DNA of 64,000 bases from Equibacterium sp963662035 (GTDB lineage: Bacteria; Bacteroidota; Bacteroidia; Bacteroidales; UBA932), in assembly GCA_963662035.1 (NCBI GenBank), contig CAVLDO010000004.1:1-64000 (forward strand). Direction: 5' to 3'. A model generated the notes under the pieces. The model had not been told where the DNA came from. It did no database searches and saw nothing but the letters and a program-made list of their open reading frames with translations. Positions 8,209 to 18,353 of the stretch are shown one piece after another. The first letter of the stretch is position 1, and the number at the start of each line of letters is the position of its first letter. Position numbers and translations under genes: made by a program.

Positions 8209-10137
8209 ATGAAAAAGATATTTAATGCAATATGCCTGACAGCGCTGCTTGCTGCTGTCTCTTGCTCGGATTATCTGGATCAGACCCCTCACAACCGGTA
8301 TACCGACGATCAAGTATGGCAGGATGACTTCCTGATAGAGAGTCATCTGGCAGAACTCTACGCCCTCAGCGTCTTTATGATTAACGACGCGCTGGCCTCC
8401 TACGGCACCTCCCCCGGCAACATCGACTACAGCCAGGGTGCAGGGTGGAGCACGAACCTCGGCGTCTCCGCACAGGGAGAGGGCCCGGCACACTCCACTA
8501 CAATTGCAGACGAAGCCAAGTACAGCGAGCGCGGCGCGCAGACCAACTATCACGGAATGAAGCTCTATGGCGTCCAGACCAACAGCTATCAGATGCGCTG
8601 GTGGAGCAACGGCTACTACCTCAACCGCCAGCTCAACCATTTTATCGAGAGTATAGAAGCTTCCACCCTCCCCACCAAAGATTTGCGCAAGGCCGAGGCC
8701 CGCTTCCTTAGGGCGTTCAACTACTTTGCGATGGTCAAGCGCTACGGCGGTGTCCCCCTGATCACAAAGGAGACCGAACTGGATGCCGACGAATCTGAGA
8801 TCTACCCTTCCCGCAACACCGAGAAGGAGTGCTGGGACTTCATAATCAACGAGTGCCTGGATATTGCCGACCTGCTTGAGGAGAACCCCGAGAGCGCCCG
8901 CGCCAGCAAATGGGCTGCTCTGACACTTGCCGGCCGCGCAGCCCTCTATGCGGGCAGCATCGCTCAGTGGGGCACTGTTGACCTCGATGGTGTGGTGGGC
9001 ATCGACGCCGATCCCAAGAGCTACTACGAGACCGCCATCAAGGCCTGCGAAGAGATTATGACCAAGAGCGGTCACGGCCTCTACAAGGGAAGTATGAGCG
9101 AGGGCTATGTAGCCAACCTCGAGGATGTATTCCTGCAGAAGAACAACACTGAAGTGCTGCTCTGCAAGCATCACCAGGGACTATCCGAGACCGTCAACCT
9201 CTGGAGCTGGGATATGTGCATCGCCCCCAAGCCCAATGCCTGGAGCGTGGGACAGTATGTGCACCCCTACTACGATTTCGTAGAGAACTTCGACTTTATC
9301 GACGGCCGCTCGGGCGTCATCGACCACGAGACCCTCACCTCACGTTCCTGGACTATGGACGAGCTCTGGGGCAACCGTGACCCCCGCATCCGCGCCTGGC
9401 TGTGGACCAACGGCTACAAGTGGAGCGGCGCTTCCGGCTTCCCCTTTGAGGACGGCACCGTGAGCATGTACCGCGGCATCCGTAAGCCCGACGGATCAAA
9501 CTATTACAACATCACCGACAAGAACTATGTGGACGGCGATTTGACCGTGCAGTGCTACGGCGACCAGATGGCGGAGATGGCTGCGGCCAGCCTCTACACA
9601 ACCGGCTTTGGCGTGGCAAAGAACCTTGACCCCAACGCCGACGTGATGACCTGGTTTGTGCACTCAACAAGCGACTATGTGATTTTCCGCTATGCGGAGG
9701 TGCTGCTCAACTACGCAGAGGCCTGCTTTGAGGTGGGCCGCACGGGCGACGCCCTCGACGCGGTGAACCAGATCCGCTCCCGCGCAGGCGTGGCAGAGCT
9801 GGGAAGCATCACCCGCGACGACATCCGCAAGGAGCGCCACTGCGAGCTCTGCTTCGAGAACCACCGCTATTGGGACCTGCGCCGCTGGAGAATCGCGGCG
9901 GACGTCCTCTCCAAGCCTCACTGGGGCCTGACCTATGTGCTTGACTGGGAGACCTACAAGAACAATCACAACGACAAGGGCGAATTCACCGTGGAACCCC
10001 GCTTCTGGCTCGAGTTCGAAGACCACATCGACAGCAAGACCCAGGATCCCACATTCCCCGAGAGCAACTATTATCTCCCCATCGGCGACGGCACAATCGC
10101 TGCGAACCCCAACCTGGTGGAGAACCCCGGATATTAA
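8209..10137 (+). CDS. susD: SusD/RagB-family glycan-binding lipoprotein
   Basis: A 642-residue surface lipoprotein that forms the lid of the SusC transporter. The lipobox ends at Cys19 (AAVSC), followed by the family start SDYLDQTPHNRYTDDQVW. The tetratricopeptide-like helical core includes LRKAEARFLRAFNYFAMVKR. The C-terminal signature DAVNQIRSRAG, then RKERHCELCFENHRYWDLRRW, is classic for the family. It lies 12 bp after susC and must be co-transcribed with it. Confidence 0.95.
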   Translation: MKKIFNAICLTALLAAVSCSDYLDQTPHNRYTDDQVWQDDFLIESHLAELYALSVFMINDALASYGTSPGNIDYSQGAGWSTNLGVSAQGEGPAHSTTIADEAKYSERGAQTNYHGMKLYGVQTNSYQMRWWSNGYYLNRQLNHFIESIEASTLPTKDLRKAEARFLRAFNYFAMVKRYGGVPLITKETELDADESEIYPSRNTEKECWDFIINECLDIADLLEENPESARASKWAALTLAGRAALYAGSIAQWGTVDLDGVVGIDADPKSYYETAIKACEEIMTKSGHGLYKGSMSEGYVANLEDVFLQKNNTEVLLCKHHQGLSETVNLWSWDMCIAPKPNAWSVGQYVHPYYDFVENFDFIDGRSGVIDHETLTSRSWTMDELWGNRDPRIRAWLWTNGYKWSGASGFPFEDGTVSMYRGIRKPDGSNYYNITDKNYVDGDLTVQCYGDQMAEMAAASLYTTGFGVAKNLDPNADVMTWFVHSTSDYVIFRYAEVLLNYAEACFEVGRTGDALDAVNQIRSRAGVAELGSITRDDIRKERHCELCFENHRYWDLRRWRIAADVLSKPHWGLTYVLDWETYKNNHNDKGEFTVEPRFWLEFEDHIDSKTQDPTFPESNYYLPIGDGTIAANPNLVENPGY

Positions 10138-10188
10138 CAGTTTTACACTACATACCAAAAACCATTAACAACTATTAAAACAAACAAC

Positions 10189-11502
10189 ATGAAAAAGTAT
10201 TTTGCACTTGCAATGGTGGCGCTTCTCGCTGTTGTCGGCTGTGATAAAAACAACGACGAGCCTGAAGTAAAGGATTCCATCACCGTTACTCCCCCCAGCT
10301 ATTCTGCAACTAAAACGGGCGGCAACTTCACCGTTACCGTAGAGGCCAGCGGTACATATTCCGCTACTGCCGACGTTGCCTGGATCACCATTTCCGGAAC
10401 AACCGTCACCGTGGCCGAGAACACCGAGTATGAGGCCCGCACCGGTAATGTCACATTCGTTTGCGGCGAGGCTTCGGCAAAGATAGTAGTGAGCCAGGAG
10501 GCCGCTCCCAAGCCCAAGGCTTACACCGAGCTCGAAGGCCCTGCCAACAGCTTTGTGGTGAGCGCTGCCGGCGACTATAAGATCAACGCCACCGTTATGG
10601 GTAACGGCGATGCAGGTCTCGATGCAACATTCCCCGTAAGTTCCACAGCACTCTCCCCCGCCGGCGCCAAGCTGGTTTGGCAGGAGGTTGACGGCCTGAT
10701 TTCCGATGTGAACTATGCAGACGGCTACATCCAGTTCTCAGTTGCAAACCGCGACGGCAACGCAGTTGTGGCTGCTACCGATGCAGAAGGCAATGTCATC
10801 TGGAGCTGGCACATCTGGAGCTCCGAAGGCTTCAAAGATGTATCTTGCGGTGACTATACCATGATGGATCGCAACCTGGGCGCAACTATGAACACCGGTG
10901 AGGAGTCCAACGGCCTGTACTACCAGTGGGGCCGCAAAGATCCCTTCTCCTACGTCCTCGCATTTAACCCGGCTGCCGGCGAAGGCTGGTATCACTGGAT
11001 TGCCGGCAACAACGATGCCGTTTCCGATCCCGACATCCACAGCATAGCTTACACCGTGGCTCATCCCGACCAGTATATGGCAGCTTCTTCCCGCAACGCC
11101 GACTGGCTGCTTGAGGAAGGTCAGCACTGGCTCTGGGGTTTGGACTTCGTAGAGATGAGCTTAGCTGCTTATCCCAAGTTCAAATCCATCTATGACCCCT
11201 GCCCCAAGGGCTATTGTGTAGCCAGTGCAGCTTGCATCGCCGCAGGTCTCAGCTCCGGCGGGCGTAACGAAGACAATTCGGTTTCTCTGTTCAGCGGTGC
11301 TATCACAGTCCCTGCATCAGGCTTTATCTATAATGGCGGCGGCGGATGGTATGGCTATGGCTCATTCGCTACCTTATGGAGCTGCTCCACTTCCTGGGGT
11401 AACCAGGAGAACGCATTCCGTCTCAAGAGTGCTGACGATGCTTATGACAACTACGACCGCGCAACTTCCGCTCCCGTACGTTGTATGAAACTTGCCGAAT
11501 AA
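10189..11502 (+). CDS. BACON plus fimbrillin/FISUMP-like surface lipoprotein
   Basis: A 437-residue lipoprotein (Cys18 in AVVGC). Residues about 28-108 look like a BACON beta-sandwich (SITVTPPSYSATKTGGNFTV ... AKIVVSQEA). The rest has a layout seen in many Bacteroidetes surface proteins: ANSFVV ... NATVMGNG, then WSWHIW near residue 205, DRNLGAT near 227, YYQWGRKDPF near 245, YDPCPKGYC near 335 and PVRCMK at the end. Its place after susD fits a surface glycan-binding protein, but binding is not shown. A strong terminator follows. Related C-terminal halves are found in the genes at 21612 and 28720. Confidence 0.8.
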   Translation: MKKYFALAMVALLAVVGCDKNNDEPEVKDSITVTPPSYSATKTGGNFTVTVEASGTYSATADVAWITISGTTVTVAENTEYEARTGNVTFVCGEASAKIVVSQEAAPKPKAYTELEGPANSFVVSAAGDYKINATVMGNGDAGLDATFPVSSTALSPAGAKLVWQEVDGLISDVNYADGYIQFSVANRDGNAVVAATDAEGNVIWSWHIWSSEGFKDVSCGDYTMMDRNLGATMNTGEESNGLYYQWGRKDPFSYVLAFNPAAGEGWYHWIAGNNDAVSDPDIHSIAYTVAHPDQYMAASSRNADWLLEEGQHWLWGLDFVEMSLAAYPKFKSIYDPCPKGYCVASAACIAAGLSSGGRNEDNSVSLFSGAITVPASGFIYNGGGGWYGYGSFATLWSCSTSWGNQENAFRLKSADDAYDNYDRATSAPVRCMKLAE

Positions 11503-11518
11503 TTTTTTAAACAAGGTT

Positions 11519-11553
11519 GGACAGAGGGAATCCCCTCTGTCCGGCCTTTTTTT
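11519..11553 (+). terminator. Rho-independent terminator after the susCD-lipoprotein unit
   Basis: A perfect 10-bp stem (GGACAGAGGG, loop AATC, CCCTCTGTCC) followed by GGCC and seven T. It ends the regulator-GH78-susCD-lipoprotein unit or partly attenuates transcription into the downstream hydrolase genes. Confidence 0.9.
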
Positions 11554-11573
11554 AATTCATAATCACACAACTG

Positions 11574-12797
11574 ATGAAAAAGTTTTGCGTATATGCGCTG
11601 ATTGTCCTGGGCGTGATATCCGTTATGGCCGCAAGCTGCAACAAGATAAATACTGATGATATTGAATCTGACACCCGCAGCTCTCTGGAGCGCTACTGGG
11701 CAGAAGATTACGCCGGCCTCTACGGCTTGCAGGCAGGCACCCTTAATGTGGGCGGAGAGCAGGTTACCCGTATGTTTCTGGGCGGCAAGCCGCTCTATAT
11801 AACCGGAATGAACTGCTTCAACCTCTTTACGCAGAGCTTTACATCCAACAGCTACACCGCCAGCGATATGGAGAAGACCGTGGCAGTGCTCCAGAGAGAG
11901 CAGGTGCCCGTAGTCCGCTTCAGCTGCAGCCCGTTCTACGCAGAGCAGTTCGGCTATTATTTTGACAACAAGGAGAAGTTCCTGGAAAACCTGGACTCCC
12001 TTGCAACTTGGTGCGACAGGGCACACATCGCCCTGATCCCCTCCATTTTCTGGAACACATCATCTGTCCCCACTTATTATGGCGAGGCGGCCGACGCCTG
12101 GGGCGATGTCGGCAGCAAGACTTACGCGCATATGCTCAGCTATACAGAGGATATCGTGAACACTCTCAAAGACCACAAATCCCTTGTTATGTGGGAGTTC
12201 GGCAACGAGTTCAGCCTGCAGGCCGACATTGAGATGGCCGGCTATCCCGCAATCAGCGCCGAAGATGTGGAGACCGCCTACAAGGGCTTTGCAGAGAAAA
12301 TCCTCTCGCTGGACCCCCATCGGCGGATAGTGGCCAGCGGCAACAGCATAATGCGCAACTCCCAGTATCACCAGTACACAGAAAAGAGCTGGACGGTGGA
12401 TTCCTGGGACCAGTACAAGCAGATTACGGGGATTCTGACCCCCGAGCCTATGAAAGGTATGTCAGAACACATTTACGAGGATGCCCGACAGTTCAGCGAC
12501 AAGGGCACGGTGGAGCGCACAGACCAGATTGCCTATGCAAAGCAGGCGGCCGCCGCCCTGGGCAAGGCCTACTATGTGGGCGAATTCACCGGCCCCAATA
12601 CCGCCTCTGGCGACTCCCTTACGGTACGCAGGCATTTTATTGCATACTATGCCCAAAAGGTGCAGCTGAGCCTGATGTGGAACTATGCCCTCAGGGCCGA
12701 CATCGAATACAGCTTCAAGGCCGACACCCCTTACGGGAATATGGCTTTTAACCTGATGCGCGAATTCAACGAGAGATTTAAAACAATAAGCGAATAG
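11574..12797 (+). CDS. GH5-like glycoside hydrolase (lipoprotein)
   Basis: A 407-residue lipoprotein (Cys22 in MAASC) with a clan GH-A TIM barrel. The predicted acid/base is Glu212 in MWEFGNEF and the predicted nucleophile is Glu337 in YYVGEFTG, the pattern of retaining GH5-type mannanases and related enzymes. Other barrel landmarks are PLYITGMNCFNLF near the start, VPVVRFSCSPFY and MWNYAL near the end. It opens the hydrolase cluster behind the terminator and runs to 2 nt before the GH2 gene. It may cleave beta-mannosidic or beta-glucosidic backbones. The subfamily cannot be assigned by eye. Confidence 0.8.
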   Translation: MKKFCVYALIVLGVISVMAASCNKINTDDIESDTRSSLERYWAEDYAGLYGLQAGTLNVGGEQVTRMFLGGKPLYITGMNCFNLFTQSFTSNSYTASDMEKTVAVLQREQVPVVRFSCSPFYAEQFGYYFDNKEKFLENLDSLATWCDRAHIALIPSIFWNTSSVPTYYGEAADAWGDVGSKTYAHMLSYTEDIVNTLKDHKSLVMWEFGNEFSLQADIEMAGYPAISAEDVETAYKGFAEKILSLDPHRRIVASGNSIMRNSQYHQYTEKSWTVDSWDQYKQITGILTPEPMKGMSEHIYEDARQFSDKGTVERTDQIAYAKQAAAALGKAYYVGEFTGPNTASGDSLTVRRHFIAYYAQKVQLSLMWNYALRADIEYSFKADTPYGNMAFNLMREFNERFKTISE

Positions 12798-12799
12798 AT

Positions 12800-15196
12800 A
12801 TGAGAAAGATGTTATTGTCGGCCGCCGCTGCTTTGGCTTTCGGCGTTGCCGCATCGGCCCACGCAGGGCAGTACAGCCTCAACGGCAGCTGGAGCCTGAA
12901 GTTTTTCCCCCAGGGGGCGGAAGCCGTAACCACTCCGGAGGGGGCCGCCGCAGCGCAGGGAACCACGATAGAGGCCACCGTTCCGGGCAACGTGGAGCTG
13001 GATATGCTGGCGGCGGGGCTGATAGAGAATCCCGAAATCGGCAACAACATCTACCTGCTGCGCCCCTACGAGGGGTATCAGTGGTGCTACAAAAAGACCT
13101 TCACCGCCCCCTCTCTGGAGGCTGGGCAGCGGGCAGTGATAGATTTTGAAGGGCTTGACACCTTTGCGGAGGTTTATCTCAACGGCAGCAAGGTGGGCAG
13201 CGCCGACAATATGCTCATAGCACACTGCTGGGACATCACGCATCTGATGCTCCCCGCAAAGGAGAACACCCTGGAGGTGATTATCCGCTCTTCTGTGCTG
13301 GAGGCGCAGAAGTATTTCTTGGGCGCCTTGAGCATCGGCAACTTTGCCAACGAAGAGTCGGCATACGTGCGCCGCGCCCCCAGCACCTACGGCTGGGACA
13401 TAATGCCCCGCCTGGTGAGTGCCGGCATTTGGCGCGACGTCTATATCAATATAGAGAATCCCGTCTCGATCTGCGACGCTCACTGGATGACAGCGAACGT
13501 CAACCTTGGTGAGAAGACGGCATACGAATACCTTTATCTGCAGACACGGATGCCCTTTGAGGCGCTGGACAACACGCTGGCGGTGGTGACACTTTCGCGC
13601 GGCGGAAAGCAGGTTCTGCGCACCGAGCATCTGATGCGCAAGGCGGCAGACATCCTGGCCTTCAACATAGAGAATGCCGATTTCTGGTGGCCCCGTGGCT
13701 ATGGCGAGCCCGCCCTCTACGAGGCGAAGGTGGAACTGGTGGACAAGAACACCGGCAAAGTGCTGGATTGCGATGTGCGCCGCATAGGTCTGCGCACCGT
13801 AACTCTGGAGATGGACCAGATAAACCTCCCCGACAAGCCAGGCCGCTTCCAGTTTGTGGTGAACGGAGTCCCCGTGTTTGCAAAGGGGACCAACTGGGTG
13901 CCGCTGGACGCCTTCCACAGCCGCGACAAGAGCCACTACGACAGTGCCGTGGCGCTGATGGTGGAGATGAACTGCAACATAACCCGCTGCTGGGGCGGAA
14001 ACGTGTATGAAGATGACCGCTTCTTTGACCTCTGCGACGAAAGCGGCATTATGGTGTGGCAGGACTTTGCGATGGGCTGCTGCAACTACTCCCAGCGCGA
14101 CGATTTTGCCGCCGCGATAGAGAAGGAGGCCATAAGCGTGGTGCGCAAGCTGCGCAATCACCCCTCGCTGGTGCTCTGGAGCGGCAACAACGAGGATGAC
14201 CAGAGTATGTTATTCGGCCGCCTGTACTCCTTCAAGATGGACCCCAACCGCGACCGCACTTCGCGGCAGACCCTCGCGCGCGTGGTGTATGAATTTGACC
14301 CGACCCGCTTCTATCTGCCAAGCAGTCCCTATTACACTCCTGCCGTTGTGGCTGCCGGGAGCGGTGACCCGCTGCTGCCCGAGAACCATCTCTGGGGCCC
14401 GCGCGGCTATTACAAGGCCGACTTCTACACAGGCAATCCCAGTCCATTCGTGAGCGAAATCGGCTACCACGGCTGTCCCAATATGGAAACACTCAAGAAG
14501 ATGTTCACCCCCGCCTGCGTCAACCCCTGGCTTAACGGAGAAAAGGGGATGTGGAACGACGAGTGGCAGACCAAGGCCAACCGCATCTACGACGACAAGT
14601 TCCAGGGAGGCCGCAACGATCTTATGACCAATCAGGTAAAAATCATATTCGGAGAGATCCCCGACAAACTTGAAGATTTCATATTCGCCTCGCAGAGCGT
14701 GCAGGCTGAAGCTATGAAATATTTCGTAGAGATGTGGCGCGGAGGCCGGCCGCAACGCAGCGGCATCATCTGGTGGAACATCCGCGACGGCTGGCCGCTC
14801 CTTTCCGATGCCGTGTGCGACTATTACGGCGGCAAGAAGAGAGCATTCCACTATCTGCGCAATGTACATCACGATGTGATCTGCCTTGTGAACGATTCCG
14901 GGCAAGGCTACACTCTGCGCGCCGACAACTGCACTCTTGAAGATGCCTCGGGAGAGGTTACGGTAAAGGATGTGGCCAGCGGCAAGACCGTTTTCAGCGG
15001 CAAGTTCACCGCCGGGGCCAACACCGCCACCAAGATCGCCGACCTTGCGAAGATGCAGGGGCAGGGGATGCTGCTGATAAGCTACAGCATCGGCGGAGAA
15101 AAATTCGCCAACCACTACCTCTACGGCGAGCCCCCGTACAAACTTTCCGATTACAGAAACTGGATAAGACGCACCAAGATTTATGAAGAGAAATAA
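12800..15196 (+). CDS. GH2 glycosidase, beta-mannosidase-like
   Basis: A 798-residue protein with a type I signal peptide (cleavage near ASAHA). It shows the GH2 order: sugar-binding jelly roll (NGSWSLKFFPQG, YKKTF), immunoglobulin-like domain, then the TIM barrel. The predicted acid/base is Glu465 in WSGNNED and the predicted nucleophile is Glu553 in VSEIGYHG. FAKGTNWVPLDAF and RCWGGNVYEDDRFFDLCDE are typical of beta-mannosidase-like GH2 members. The start is 2 nt past the stop of the GH5-like gene and the end overlaps the next gene by 14 bp, so the genes are likely translationally coupled. Beta-mannosidase is the best guess. Other GH2 activities are not excluded. Confidence 0.88.
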   Translation: MRKMLLSAAAALAFGVAASAHAGQYSLNGSWSLKFFPQGAEAVTTPEGAAAAQGTTIEATVPGNVELDMLAAGLIENPEIGNNIYLLRPYEGYQWCYKKTFTAPSLEAGQRAVIDFEGLDTFAEVYLNGSKVGSADNMLIAHCWDITHLMLPAKENTLEVIIRSSVLEAQKYFLGALSIGNFANEESAYVRRAPSTYGWDIMPRLVSAGIWRDVYINIENPVSICDAHWMTANVNLGEKTAYEYLYLQTRMPFEALDNTLAVVTLSRGGKQVLRTEHLMRKAADILAFNIENADFWWPRGYGEPALYEAKVELVDKNTGKVLDCDVRRIGLRTVTLEMDQINLPDKPGRFQFVVNGVPVFAKGTNWVPLDAFHSRDKSHYDSAVALMVEMNCNITRCWGGNVYEDDRFFDLCDESGIMVWQDFAMGCCNYSQRDDFAAAIEKEAISVVRKLRNHPSLVLWSGNNEDDQSMLFGRLYSFKMDPNRDRTSRQTLARVVYEFDPTRFYLPSSPYYTPAVVAAGSGDPLLPENHLWGPRGYYKADFYTGNPSPFVSEIGYHGCPNMETLKKMFTPACVNPWLNGEKGMWNDEWQTKANRIYDDKFQGGRNDLMTNQVKIIFGEIPDKLEDFIFASQSVQAEAMKYFVEMWRGGRPQRSGIIWWNIRDGWPLLSDAVCDYYGGKKRAFHYLRNVHHDVICLVNDSGQGYTLRADNCTLEDASGEVTVKDVASGKTVFSGKFTAGANTATKIADLAKMQGQGMLLISYSIGGEKFANHYLYGEPPYKLSDYRNWIRRTKIYEEK

Positions 15197-16682
15197 CGCG
15201 ACCGCCTGCGCCCTGGCGGCATTGCTGGCTCTTGCCGGCTGTTCTGACAACTATCGCAGATGCTCCCTTGGGGAGCCCACACCCGTCACGGTGGAGGCCG
15301 TCGGGGCTGAGTTTGACCCCCACTTCTATGCTCAGAACATTGTGGGCCGGCCACAGGCGGGGATTCCGGAGGGAGCAATGGATGTGATTGCCGACAGGGT
15401 GACCCGGATGGGGCTGCAGAAGTTCCGCGTGATGGTTCAGCCGCAGTGGTACGAGCCCTACAATGATAATTCTGACCCCTTTGATACGGATTTCGGCGCC
15501 TTCAGGTGGAACACCGTGGAGATGCAGTCGCTCTGCAAGGTGCTGGACATCGCCCAGAAAAACAATATGCAGGTGTGCCTTGTGATGTGGGGCTGCACCC
15601 GTTACGTGAGTATGGTGGAGAGTGAGTATGCCGATGTCAAGACCTGCTTTATGTGCGACTACGACGCCTGCGGCAACTGGATATGCCCTCCCGAGGATGT
15701 CGATGAGTTTGCGGAGAACTTCGCCGCCCTGGTGAAGTATCTGCGCGGCGAGCGTGGCTACACCTGCATAACGGAGGTGACCCCCTTTAACGAACCTGGA
15801 GGCGACGTGATTGCTCCCGAAGGGTATATGAAGGTGTGCCGCGCCCTGGACGCCCACTTCCGCCGTCTCGGGGTGCGCGACGATGTCCGCTTCAATCTCT
15901 CCGACAACATAGACACCCATCAGTACTATCTCGAAGCCTGCGCTGATCAGCTGCAGGGCATCGCCGACATATTCAACAGCCACACCTACATCTTCGGCTA
16001 CGAGACTCCCAACGACACGATTCTCGCCTGGGAGCGCAACAATGTGGCAATCAGCGCACGGGCGGGCCTGAAGCATCTGGTGGGCGAATTCGGCAGCAAC
16101 CAGTGCGTGGGCGCCAGCCGCCAGCGGGACATCGACACTTATCTGCGCGGGGTGCTTATGACCCGCCTTGCCCTCAATTTCTTCAATGCAGGGGCGTGCG
16201 GCGTCAGCTACTGGGGGCTGTTGGACCAGTATTACAACTACAACGCCGATTATGAGCAGATGCAGCAGCTCGGGCTCTGGCGCAGCGCAAAAATAGAATA
16301 TGCACAGGATACGACATATTCCCGCATCAATGCCGATTTCGAGTGCCGGCCGCAGTACTATGCCTACTCGCTGCTGAGCGCGAATGTACGCCCCGGGGCG
16401 CAGATTTATCCCATGGAGACTGGCAGCGGTTTTGCCGCCGCCACCGCCTTTGTCAACAGCGACGGCCGTTGGGTGTATGTCATAGCCAACCAGGAAAACC
16501 GCCCGCTGAGGCTGAATCTTGAGGCAAGGGAGGAGGGTAAATTCTCCGTGATTGAATATAGAGAGGATGCACTCCCCTCCGATGACTCGCTTCCCGCCCC
16601 CTGCGGCGAGGTCAAGGCCGCCGGTGGAGAGCTCAAGATAGATGTTCCCGCACGTAGTGTCGTTTTTTGCTGTCAGAAATAG
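15183..16682 (+). CDS. Clan GH-A-like TIM-barrel hydrolase, family uncertain
   Basis: A 499-residue lipoprotein (Cys20 in LALAGC). The barrel begins with QKFRVMVQPQWYEPYN. The likely acid/base is Glu204 in VTPFNEPGG and the likely nucleophile is Glu302 in HLVGEFGSN, spaced as in clan GH-A. A C-terminal beta domain follows (WVYVIANQENRPLRLNLEA). The layout recalls GH30, GH39 and GH5 relatives, but no family signature fits clearly. It overlaps the upstream GH2 gene by 14 bp and is followed by another uncertain hydrolase 9 nt later. Confidence 0.65.
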   Translation: MKRNNATACALAALLALAGCSDNYRRCSLGEPTPVTVEAVGAEFDPHFYAQNIVGRPQAGIPEGAMDVIADRVTRMGLQKFRVMVQPQWYEPYNDNSDPFDTDFGAFRWNTVEMQSLCKVLDIAQKNNMQVCLVMWGCTRYVSMVESEYADVKTCFMCDYDACGNWICPPEDVDEFAENFAALVKYLRGERGYTCITEVTPFNEPGGDVIAPEGYMKVCRALDAHFRRLGVRDDVRFNLSDNIDTHQYYLEACADQLQGIADIFNSHTYIFGYETPNDTILAWERNNVAISARAGLKHLVGEFGSNQCVGASRQRDIDTYLRGVLMTRLALNFFNAGACGVSYWGLLDQYYNYNADYEQMQQLGLWRSAKIEYAQDTTYSRINADFECRPQYYAYSLLSANVRPGAQIYPMETGSGFAAATAFVNSDGRWVYVIANQENRPLRLNLEAREEGKFSVIEYREDALPSDDSLPAPCGEVKAAGGELKIDVPARSVVFCCQK

Positions 16683-16691
16683 TCTGTTGCC

Positions 16692-18353
16692 ATGAACCCT
16701 CGTTTTTTTCTGGCCGGAAGCCTGTCCATAGCCCTCTGCGCGGCCTGCTGCGGCGGTTGTGAAAAACCCGGCACGAATACGGGCAATGTCTACGGCAATT
16801 CAATTGTGGTGGATGCCACATCGCAGGGGGACATCCTGCCCAACATCGCGAGCAACGTAAATGTCTGGGATATGGGCAAGAGCTACTACCATCCCCAAAT
16901 AAATCAGGAAGCGAATGTGTTTGAATTTGTGGAGTATGTGCAGTTTATGCAGTGCACGGGCGGCAGCACCGAGCGCGACCTGTTTCGCTATAGCGAGCGC
17001 AGGGATGTCAAGGACGACTACAAGTTCGACGGTCTTGTCACAAACTGCAGGGGCGTGCTGAAGGTGGGCGCCAAGCCGCACCTCAAGCTTGGCAGCGTCC
17101 CGCTCAAGCTCACCACCGATCCTGTGGCGGGCGGCTTCGGCACCAACCTCTATCCCCCGGACGATTACGGCGAGTATTATACATACATCAAGGCGGTTAT
17201 TTCTGCCCTGGTGGAGGAGTTCGGGGTGGAGGAGGTGCGCTCGTGGCACTTTGGCTGTATGACCGAATATGAGAATTACGACTGGTTCAAGGCCCGCAGC
17301 GGGGATGCCGCAGAGAGCCGGGAGGCCTTCTGCAAGCTGTATGACTACACCGTGAAAGCGCTCACCGATGTGCTGGGGGAGGATGTGTATGTGGGGGCGC
17401 ACAGTATGACGGTCACCGAAGGGGGCTGGGACGAGCGGGCATTTATCGAGCACTGCGCCAGCGGCACCAACTATGCCGACGGCGGCATCGGCACGCGGCT
17501 CTGCTATCTGTCGGCCTCTTTTTATGATTTCAACCCCGGAACCTACACCACGGGGATGGATCTGGCCTCCACGGTGACGTTTCTCAAGAATGCCGCCGAG
17601 TCCTGCGGCCTTAAAGATCTCAAATATGGGATAGACGAGGGGAGGATTCTCGCCGGAGTGAATGCCGGCAGCCAGTCGCGGGATCTCTACAACCGCACAA
17701 CGGGCTACACCTGGCAGGCGGCCTACGATGCCCGTCTGTTCAAGATAGGCATAGATGCCGGGCTGGACTACTTCTCTTCGTGGAACTTTCTCACCGGCGG
17801 GAACCTCTACGGCTATCCGATAATCAGTTATCACGTGGCGCGCAACATCGCCCGTATGGCCGGAATGCACCGCGCCGAAGAGCGGGTCAGCTTCAGCGCT
17901 CTGGACGGGGCGGAGGCGGACTGCCTGGCCGCAACCGACGGCAGCACAGTGCGCCTGATGGTGTACAATTTCAAGAACGACCTTAACTATTTGCGCAAGA
18001 TTAACTACACGCTGCAGGTGAAATGCCCCTTCGGCGGCAAAAATGCCGAGGTGACCCGCAGCTTGGTGAGCGACGACTGCAACTTCTTTGACGAATGGCT
18101 CAAAGACCGCGAAGAGCTGGGCATCACCTCCGCCGACTTTGGCTGGAGCCCCGACGATCCTATGCTTGACTGCAGCGTGACTCTTAGCAGCTCTTCGGCA
18201 AGGGCCAAGTACAACACCGTGAGGGACAAATACATTGAATGCTCACGTCTGGTGCCGGTTACTGAAACGGTGCCGGTCAAAAAAGGTACGATAACGCTGG
18301 AGGAGACGCTGGATGCCGGCAATGTCCTCTTCCTTGAAATAAAACCGCTATGA
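16692..18353 (+). CDS. TIM-barrel hydrolase, GH39-like, family uncertain
   Basis: A 553-residue secreted protein with several cysteines at the signal end (AACCGGCEK), probably a lipoprotein. The fold appears to be a TIM barrel with a C-terminal beta domain. Candidate catalytic residues are Glu192 in GCMTEYENYDW and Glu316 in KYGIDEGRI. ILPNIASNVNVWDM near the N-terminus and FSSWNFLTGG near residue 360 resemble GH39-type proteins. The Asn-Glu pair usual for a clan GH-A acid/base is replaced by Thr-Glu. The last four bases overlap the next GH2 gene (ATGA), so coupling is likely. Confidence 0.6.
   Translation: MNPRFFLAGSLSIALCAACCGGCEKPGTNTGNVYGNSIVVDATSQGDILPNIASNVNVWDMGKSYYHPQINQEANVFEFVEYVQFMQCTGGSTERDLFRYSERRDVKDDYKFDGLVTNCRGVLKVGAKPHLKLGSVPLKLTTDPVAGGFGTNLYPPDDYGEYYTYIKAVISALVEEFGVEEVRSWHFGCMTEYENYDWFKARSGDAAESREAFCKLYDYTVKALTDVLGEDVYVGAHSMTVTEGGWDERAFIEHCASGTNYADGGIGTRLCYLSASFYDFNPGTYTTGMDLASTVTFLKNAAESCGLKDLKYGIDEGRILAGVNAGSQSRDLYNRTTGYTWQAAYDARLFKIGIDAGLDYFSSWNFLTGGNLYGYPIISYHVARNIARMAGMHRAEERVSFSALDGAEADCLAATDGSTVRLMVYNFKNDLNYLRKINYTLQVKCPFGGKNAEVTRSLVSDDCNFFDEWLKDREELGITSADFGWSPDDPMLDCSVTLSSSSARAKYNTVRDKYIECSRLVPVTETVPVKKGTITLEETLDAGNVLFLEIKPL

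Noticed and set aside
12812..14161. 449-codon minus-strand open frame opposite the GH2 gene
   Set aside because: It is a mirror of a strongly supported GH2 coding sequence and is rich in His/Val/Gly with no family resemblance.
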